The notes beneath the pieces are model-generated. The model searched no databases. It had not been told where the DNA came from and was given only the letters and a program-made list of their open reading frames with translations. This document shows, one piece after another, positions 58,259-64,000 of a DNA stretch of 64,000 nt. This stretch comes from Pythium myriotylum (taxonomy: Eukaryota; Oomycota; Peronosporomycetes; Pythiales; Pythiaceae), in the NCBI GenBank assembly GCA_023091665.1, contig JALJCQ010000015.1, forward strand, positions 558,001-622,000, read 5' to 3'. A program made the translations under genes and the position numbers. Position 1 is the first letter of the stretch, and each line of letters opens with the position of its first letter.

Positions 58259-60116
58259 AACTCCGTCGATACAACCTGAGGTTGAGCGCACCGAAGAGCA
58301 CGGTTTATGCGAAGAGTGTGACCTGGTGCGGACGTGTGATTAGTGGCGATGGCATGCAGCAAGACCCCGACCGCGTCAAGGCACTGACCAGTCTGCCACT
58401 GCCGGCGAACGCTGGTGAATTGCAGTACTTCCTGTGTGCTGCTGGGTGGATGCGTGAGTCTGTCGTCGACTACGCTCGCATCTTCGAGCCACTCCAGCAC
58501 AAGCTTGACCTGTCGCTCAAGAACCACAGTAAGAAGGCACGGGAGGCTAAGAAGGTGACACTATCCTGGTCCGATGAAGAGATTGATTCCTATGAGAACG
58601 CTAAACGCGTGCTGGCGAGCCCGAACGAGCTAGTGTTTCCCCATGCAGACGCGGAGGTCTGTCTTTTCACAGACGCCTCGGATCTAGGATGGGCTGCCAT
58701 AGTGACTCAAGTCCGTCAGTGGGACGCGAGTGAGCCCGTTGTGCAACAAAAGCACGAGCTGTTAATCTGCAAAGGCGGATGTTTCCGTGGCGCGCAAGTG
58801 AACTGGTCTGTTATCGAGAAAGAGGCCTACCCAATAGTGCGCGCATGCGGTGATCTCGAATATTTGCTCCAACGACCGAACGGTTTTCGCATGTTCTGCG
58901 ACCACGCTAATTTGATCAAAGTATTTGACAACGACACAGAGATGAAGCAACACGTACGAGGAAAGCTACAGAGGTGGTCGTTCAAACTGGTGGGCCTCAA
59001 GTATGAGATCGAGCACATTCGGGGTAGTGACAACGTATGGGCGGACATGGTGTCCAGGTGGGGACCCCGTGCCGAACGCGAGCACGAGCACGAGCGTGAG
59101 GTAGCGGTGCGGGTGGTTCGTACCCGGGCGCAGGGCCACGTCTCCGAGCTCAGACCGCTCCAGGACGACACGTTTGAGTGGCCAACCGTGGCCGCCGTGA
59201 CCGCCGCACAGCAACTACACCTCAGGGACCTGGATGGTACCGATTATGCACGAGAGGGCGAAATGATTCTAGTTGACGGCAAGTTGTGGATCCCTACGAC
59301 AGACAACGAGCTACTCCATCGCATTCTGATCGTCGCACACTGCGGTGTCCAAGGCCACCGCGGCGAGGACATCATGTTGAACCAGCTGAATCAACACTAC
59401 TCTATAGACCGTGCAACTCAGCACGTGCGTCGGTTCCACCAGAAGTGCTTGCTGTGCAAGCACATTAAAGGCGGGAAGCTCGTGCAGCGCCATTGGGGCG
59501 ACCACAACGCAGCAACTGAGCGCAACGAGGTGCTCCACATGGACTATCTGTTCATGGGGCCATCATACGGCACCGAAAAATATCTCCTTGCCCTCAAGGA
59601 CGAACTTACCCACTTTTGTGAACTGGTGCCCTGTGACTCACCAACAAGTGACACCGCTGCAGAAGCCATCCTTGACTGGTACAAGCGTTACGGGGCAGCC
59701 AAGAAATGGCAATCCGACCAAGGCAGCCATTTTAAAAACGCCCTCATGGCTACGTTGAGTGAGCGGCTAAAGGGGGTCCAGGCGTTCACTCCAGTCTACT
59801 CCCCATGGTTGAATGGTAAGGTTGAGCGTCTCAACCGCGATATACTACAGGTGATCCGCGCACTGCTTCTAGAGGCGCAACTGGACACGAAGAGCTGGCG
59901 CTACATCCTTCCTATAGTGCAAGCGAATTTGAATCATGCTCCCGTCGCAAGCCTGGCCGGCAGAGCTCCGGTCGAGCTCTTCACGGGTCTGTCCGCAGCG
60001 ACTGCGCTCGACACGATCCTCCGCCCGACTGTGGCGAGCGATGAGCTCAGCGTACGCGCGATCGACGTCGTGGTGGCGGCTCCCGCGCTGGATAAACTGC
60101 GAGCTAGCCTCGCAGG
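58255..60116 (+). pseudogene. element D RT thumb, RNase H and integrase
   Basis: The frame has no true start because it continues the RT from the upstream frame (KLRRYNLRLSAPKS; GRVISGDGMQQDPDRVKAL). RNase H acidic motifs are intact (LFTDASDLGWAAIV; VIEKEAYPIVRA; MFCDHANLIKVF; NVWADMVSRWG). Integrase shows the zinc domain (HCGVQGHRGEDIM ... CLLCKHIKGG) and the DDE residues (HMDYLFMG; QSDQGSHFKNA; NGKVERLNRD). A one-base break near 60117 moves the integrase tail to another frame. Confidence 0.88.
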
Positions 60117-60644
60117 GTGGCACCGGGACCGGTGGACGCCAAGGAGAAGCGCCGCCTCCAACAGATGGCCAGCAAGAAGCACGGGACCACTAGCAACTTC
60201 CATGTCGGAGACTATGTACTCTGGTCACGCGTTGACAGCCGTCTGGACGGCAACAAGCTCATGGTCCGCTGGGTGGGCCCTTTCCGCGTCGCTGAGACGC
60301 TCCCTTACTCTTACGTGATCCAACACATATTGACCAACGAGCGCTACGAGGTCCACGCGACGCGTCTCAAGTTCTACCACGATGCGAGTCTCAACGAGAC
60401 AGAAGAGATCCGCCGCCATGTCGCCCACCAGGGGCTCACCATGGCCGTCCGCGAGATCCGCGATCATCGCCGCAACAACACCACACGCCAGTGGGAGCTT
60501 TTGGTGGCGTGGCGTGGCCTTGAAGCCGACGAAGACTCGTGGGAGCCACTCCAGGACATGTACTCGGATGTGCCTGTGCTCGTGCGCGCCTACATCACGG
60601 CTCGGGATGTACCCGTACTTGAAAATGCCATTGCCCACTTGTAA
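60117..60644 (+). pseudogene. element D integrase tail with chromodomain-like module
   Basis: The fragment reads KEKRRLQQMASKKHG, an SH3-like module (FHVGDYVLWSRVD ... LMVRWVGPFRVAETLPYSYVIQH), the YEVHATRLKFYHDAS segment shared with element B, and a chromodomain-like block (EIRDHRRNNTTRQWELLVAWRGLEADEDSWEP). It ends at 60644, 75 bp before the 3' LTR. A purine-rich tract (gggggatg, about 60711-60718) borders the LTR. No antisense ORF fits in this element. Confidence 0.85.
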
Positions 60645-60719
60645 CACCATGGTTACAAATCAGCTGTGACGAACATGGATACATTTCGGTGATTTTGAGT
60701 GATCGACTTTGGGGGATGT

Positions 60720-61149
60720 TGTGGAGTGTCGACCTTCACTCAGCATGTTCAAGCCGATCACTCGGCCAGCAATCACTATCGTAGCAACCATTCCCAACAG
60801 CATGAACAGCAACAACCAACAGCATCAACAACCAATAGCATGAACACTACAACAGCATGAACAGCATTACCAGGATCAGCATCATCAGGAACAGCATCAT
60901 CATGATCAGCACCATCATGATCAGCACCATCATGAACGGCATCATTTTGCCCGCAGCACGAGTGCGCCTGGCAGCAGCAGCATCATCACGGCGCGACTCA
61001 TCAACTCGCCACAGAGGACGCCCCATGGTCCCCATGAGGGCGCCCTCTTCCATGTACCCCAGCGGCAGTAGGAACTAGGACCAAACTTGTGGCGACAAAA
61101 TATACTCACTTGCAAACTTGCATCGCAACCAGCACCTGGACATACCATA
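60720..61149 (+). repeat. 3' LTR of element D, two 15-bp units
   Basis: The 430-bp LTR matches 55600-56059 except for two fewer 15-bp units and one base. Confidence 0.9.
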
Positions 61150-62050
61150 TGTTCACTCCGTTGTTGCCGCCATTGTTTCCCCCGTTGTTGCTATTGCCGT
61201 TGTTTACACCATTGCTGTTGTTGGCGCCCTCATCGGTGTTTCCACTATCGTTGTTGTTCCCGCCCTCGTCGTTGTTTCCGCCATTGCTGTTGTTGTTTCC
61301 ACCACTGTTTGCGTTCCCACCACCATTGCTACTGTTGTTGTTGCCCGCGTTGCCGTTGTTTCCACCGTTGTTGCTGTTCCCGCCAGCGGCAGCATTGCTG
61401 TTGCCACCAGCGTTACCACCGTTGTTGTTTCCTCCGCTGCTACCACCGTTGTTACCGCCACTGTTACCACCCGATGATCCACCACTCTGGCCACTTCCCT
61501 TCAACGGTGCGCAGTTGATGTAGATCTGCCAGTCCTGCGAGTGCAGAGCCAGCCACACAAACTTGAGCTGCTTCGCATTCGCACAACCCGCCTTGTTGAT
61601 CGGAAGCTTGGCTGGTTGCTGAGGGTACTTGCCCGCGCAGTTATCCTCCTGGAACACACGCGTGTTGTCGCACCAAACCTCGCACGGACCAACGTGCGAG
61701 TCCGCGAAGGCAGACCATTGAACCTGATCAGGCACGTCCTGGGGAGTTCCGCCAGCCGGAGTGAGACCACACGACGGGGTCGACGGAGACTTCTGCTCAA
61801 TGAATTCCTTGAGCGACTTGAACGAACTCGCCTTGAAAGCCTTCGTGAACGACTCGACGTTGACTTGCGGTGTGCTGGAGAACGATCCACCCGCGGGGAT
61901 CGGTAGGATGGTCGATCCACGCACTTCCGTGACGTAACGTGTAGGGTCACCGGAGGCGAGCTGGGCCTTGGGCACCATCATGTATCCGTGGCCGGCGACC
62001 AGAGACGGCGTGGCCGCGGCGATACAAGCGAGGGCGATAGCGGTCTTCAT
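61150..62050 (-). pseudogene. LPMO 5, N-terminal part with complete AA17-type catalytic domain
   Basis: The product starts with the 20-residue signal peptide and HGYMMVPKAQ as in LPMO 2, has the full Cys set, SHVGPCEVWCDN and LHSQDWQIYI, and an Asn/Gly tail of more than 100 residues. Element D cuts it within the tail; the frame then runs into the LTR for about 15 unrelated residues and stops at 61106, so a 314-aa secreted LPMO lacking the RGRSYDF end could still be made. The first 185 residues are closest to LPMO 2, whereas the locus corresponds to LPMO 3 in the duplication. Confidence 0.88.
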
Positions 62051-62068
62051 GGCTTGGAGCGAGTTGCT

Positions 62069-62086
62069 GCAAATTGGAGAATGAGC
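62069..62086 (-). promoter_or_regulatory. core promoter of LPMO 5
   Basis: Minus-strand GCTCATTCTCCAATTTGC is identical to the block upstream of LPMO 3, at the same distance from the ATG, so the disrupted gene keeps its promoter. Confidence 0.8.
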
Positions 62087-62674
62087 GCGGAGAGCATTAT
62101 AGTCCGCCGGAGGTCGACTGGATTCAGGGTCGTTACCAGTCCATATTGGTCTCTTCTACACGGAAACTGTACAGATCGACTCCGAGCAGACTCAACATTA
62201 GTCGTCATAGTGGTCCATCGACCGGATGGAGGTCAACAAAATGAGGGCTCGACGAAGAGAAGTGGGGCACAGTCGAAGTTGTCACGTAACCAACTGGAAA
62301 ACAAGCACGAGCGACCAGTTCTTGGAGCGCATGTTTGATAGACAGAGCTTTTGCATTTTATCACGTTAGTCGGGTGTCTGATGCGGACTTTGTGAAGTCT
62401 TTCGTTCTGTTGGACGCAACATATTCGTTTATAGAGTGTTGATGTGTAAAGGTCGCTCCGAGCGTGCGTGTGGATGACTACAGGGAACGCCGCCACCTAA
62501 CATTCGAGTCCGAGGATAACACTTCTAAAGACATGAAAGCATTTGATTCAGATAAGGCACTCAGGACAGTCTTGCCCTGTGCAGTGTGTGTAGGTTCCAC
62601 TACTGAAGACTTGTGGGTCATACATAGCACAACTTGAAATGAACATGGATGGCCAATTGACGACACGACCGTTT
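62087..62674. other. intergenic between LPMO 5 and LPMO 6
   Basis: This corresponds to 7242-7825. Differences from copy 1 are scattered up to about 62425, then none are seen. No gene is recognised. Confidence 0.55.
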
Positions 62675-63319
62675 TCAGTTCTGCTTTCCATCCATGTCCT
62701 CGAAGTCGTAGCTGCGCGAGCGAAGCTTGTTGTTGCTGCTGCTACTGCTGCTGCCCTTGAGCGGGGCGCAGTTGATATAGATCTGCCAGTCCTGCGAGTG
62801 CAGAGCCAGCCACACGAACTTGAGCTGTTTGGCGTTCGCGCACGCAGCTTTGTTGATGGGCAGCTTTGCCGGCTGCTGAGTGTACTTGCCCGCGCAGTTG
62901 TTCTCCTGGAAAACGCGAGTGTTATCGCACCAAACCTCACACGGGCCGACGTGGGACTCGGCAAACGACGACCACTCGACATGATCGGGCACCGGCTGGG
63001 CTGCACCGCCAGAAGGCGTGATACCGCACGACGGTGTGCTCGGCGATGCTTTCTCGATGAGGGCCTTGAGCGAGCTGTAGCCGCTCGACTTGAACGCCTT
63101 GGTGAACGAGTCAATATTGACCTGAATCGTGCTGGAGAACGAGCCACCTGCAGGAACCTTCAGCACGTTCTGGCCGCGGATGGTCGCAGCGTATCTCGTC
63201 GGGTCTCCAGAAGCGAGCTGAGCCTTTGGCAAGATCATGTATCCGTGGGCGTCGACGACGGTCGGGGAGGACACAGCGGCGACGGCGACGGCGCAGGCGA
63301 GAACGATGGAGGACTTCAT
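62675..63319 (-). CDS. AA17-type lytic polysaccharide monooxygenase 6, short form
   Basis: The 214-aa product is identical to LPMO 4 (24-residue signal peptide ending TVVDA, mature HGYMILPKAQ, short Ser/Asn linker, RSRSYDFEDMDGKQN end). The opposite-strand frame is also identical, so synonymous sites agree too. It is the second short-form copy produced by the segmental duplication and kept identical, probably by gene conversion. Confidence 0.92.
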   Translation of the reverse strand: MKSSIVLACAVAVAAVSSPTVVDAHGYMILPKAQLASGDPTRYAATIRGQNVLKVPAGGSFSSTIQVNIDSFTKAFKSSGYSSLKALIEKASPSTPSCGITPSGGAAQPVPDHVEWSSFAESHVGPCEVWCDNTRVFQENNCAGKYTQQPAKLPINKAACANAKQLKFVWLALHSQDWQIYINCAPLKGSSSSSSNNKLRSRSYDFEDMDGKQN

Positions 63320-63337
63320 GGGTCTTGAACGTGAAAC

Positions 63338-63352
63338 GAAATTGGGAAATGG
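63338..63352 (-). promoter_or_regulatory. core promoter of LPMO 6
   Basis: Minus-strand CCATTTCCCAATTTC is identical in sequence and spacing to that of LPMO 4. Confidence 0.65.
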
Positions 63353-64000
63353 TCTTAAGGGTCCGTGCCTACTGAAGAGGTCCGAGTCGGACTCTCGGGG
63401 GCGCGTCGCGGGGTCGAGAGAAACCCTTGCACGATTTTAGGTGTTTTGCATCAACATGTGGTCGACTGATAACCAAAAATGTAATGCTGTTTAAAGAGGT
63501 ATATTTTATTATGGAGACATTTAGAGTGCATACTTTCGAAAAGATTATTTGAAAGATAAAACGTATTGAATAGTAAAGGTTTAAATGGAGCTTCAGAGCT
63601 TTTCCGTGCGAGCATATGGCGTTACGACTATCTCCCGCAGGATGTGCAGCGCCGGCCAACAACATGAAGCGTCTCATAGATGCAGTAGAGTTCCAGTTCA
63701 CACTGTCTGCTATTTCACGGCGCATGAAGCAAACAAACATTGGACCAACCACCAGACTCGTGGTCGCATTGTGAACTGGCGAGTTGCCCGCGATTATCAT
63801 TCAAAGAAGACAACAATTCGACGCCAATCCATAGGCTGCCGAGGCATGTTATCAAGTTGTGGGTTTCCGACTCCGACTCGATGATGGATTAGTACTCCTC
63901 AATTTTTACTATACTATGTTGAACATCGGGCTCCCTTATTCGTCGTCATCATCCTCATCATCATCCTCATCACTCTCTCCGGACGAAGAAGAGTTGGAGT
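63353..64000. other. non-coding right end, empty Crypton site and simple repeat
   Basis: The tract 63442-63460 is the undisturbed counterpart of the Crypton insertion site. Similarity to copy 1 fades at about 63640. The last ~60 bases hold a cat/cct triplet-like simple repeat (tcatcatcctcatc). No gene with recognisable features was seen. Confidence 0.5.

Larger units (their letters stand above)
55600..61149 (+). mobile_element. Gypsy element D inside LPMO 5
   Basis: The 5550-bp element is flanked by TGTTC (55595-55599, 61150-61154). LTRs (55600-56059 and 60720-61149) begin TGTGGAGTG and end CATACCATA, so the 3' dinucleotide is TA rather than the usual CA. Apart from a 15-bp repeat-number difference I saw one substitution (near 55750/60870) between LTRs, so insertion is recent. 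gag-pro-RT is one frame; two one-base breaks interrupt pol. Its protein relatives in the window are those of element B. Confidence 0.92.

Noticed and set aside
63369..63800. 143-codon minus-strand frame at the right end
   Set aside because: It runs through the duplicated non-coding flank and LPMO 6 promoter, has no paralog conserved in copy 1, and shows no family features.
1..64000. tRNA, rRNA or other structured RNA genes
   Set aside because: No cloverleaf-like or rRNA-like sequence was recognised by eye; a covariance-model scan was not possible here.

Overview
The window is nuclear DNA of an oomycete, most likely Phytophthora or a close relative. The evidence is a cluster of intronless secreted copper monooxygenases of the oomycete-type AA17 family, an oomycete-type core promoter (GCTCATT...CAATTT) upstream of them, an LxLFLAK-type Crinkler (CRN) gene, and a dense load of Ty3/Gypsy elements plus a Crypton and a Maverick/Polinton. 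The organism assignment is inference from these families; no rRNA or other marker is present.

Layout. 1-600: a short poly(A)-tailed retroposon with a 16-bp target duplication. 798-8470: four AA17-type LPMO genes, all on the minus strand. About 5270 to 11820 is the first copy of a ~4.2 kb tandem duplication carrying two LPMO genes; a Crypton (8603-10948) and a small terminal-inverted-repeat element (11147-11817) interrupt it. The second copy starts near 11827 and resumes at 54931. Between them sits element B, a minus-strand Gypsy (12274-54930, GGAGC target duplication) into which three other elements have jumped: element A (13337-26728, plus-strand Gypsy with 1018-bp LTRs, Chronos-like), a 17,196-bp Polinton (29019-46214, 230-bp inverted repeats, GGCGTC duplication) and element C (46553-53332, plus-strand Gypsy). 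In each case removing the insert and one target duplication restores an open B reading frame across the joint. The rest of duplication copy 2 (54931-63900) carries a fifth LPMO gene split by another Gypsy (element D, 55600-61149) and a sixth LPMO gene identical to the fourth.

The most unusual object is the Polinton. It carries an intact CRN effector gene (30083-31969) well inside its inverted repeats, next to Polinton genes: A32-like packaging ATPase, penton-like minor capsid protein, integrase with chromodomain, protein-primed DNA polymerase B with an embedded HNH-like zinc domain, and a long fibre protein ending in a phage-type Peptidase S74 chaperone. The polymerase and fibre are frameshifted and the major capsid gene survives only as a 3' fragment, so this copy is probably not autonomous, yet the CRN frame is open. 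The Polinton is AT-rich with TATATAG or AATATAAAG boxes close to its start codons; the CRN segment is visibly more GC-rich.

Two of the Gypsy elements (A and C) show the same layout: gag, a -1 frameshift site with a recognisable slippery heptamer, pol ending in a chromodomain, and a long antisense ORF starting 150-220 bp inside the 3' LTR. All four Gypsy copies have damaged pol genes, although LTR pairs of A, C and D are nearly identical, implying recent insertion. The LPMOs share a conserved catalytic domain followed by Asn/Gly-rich repeat tails of very different length that mostly end in a conserved R-x-R-S-Y-D-F motif.
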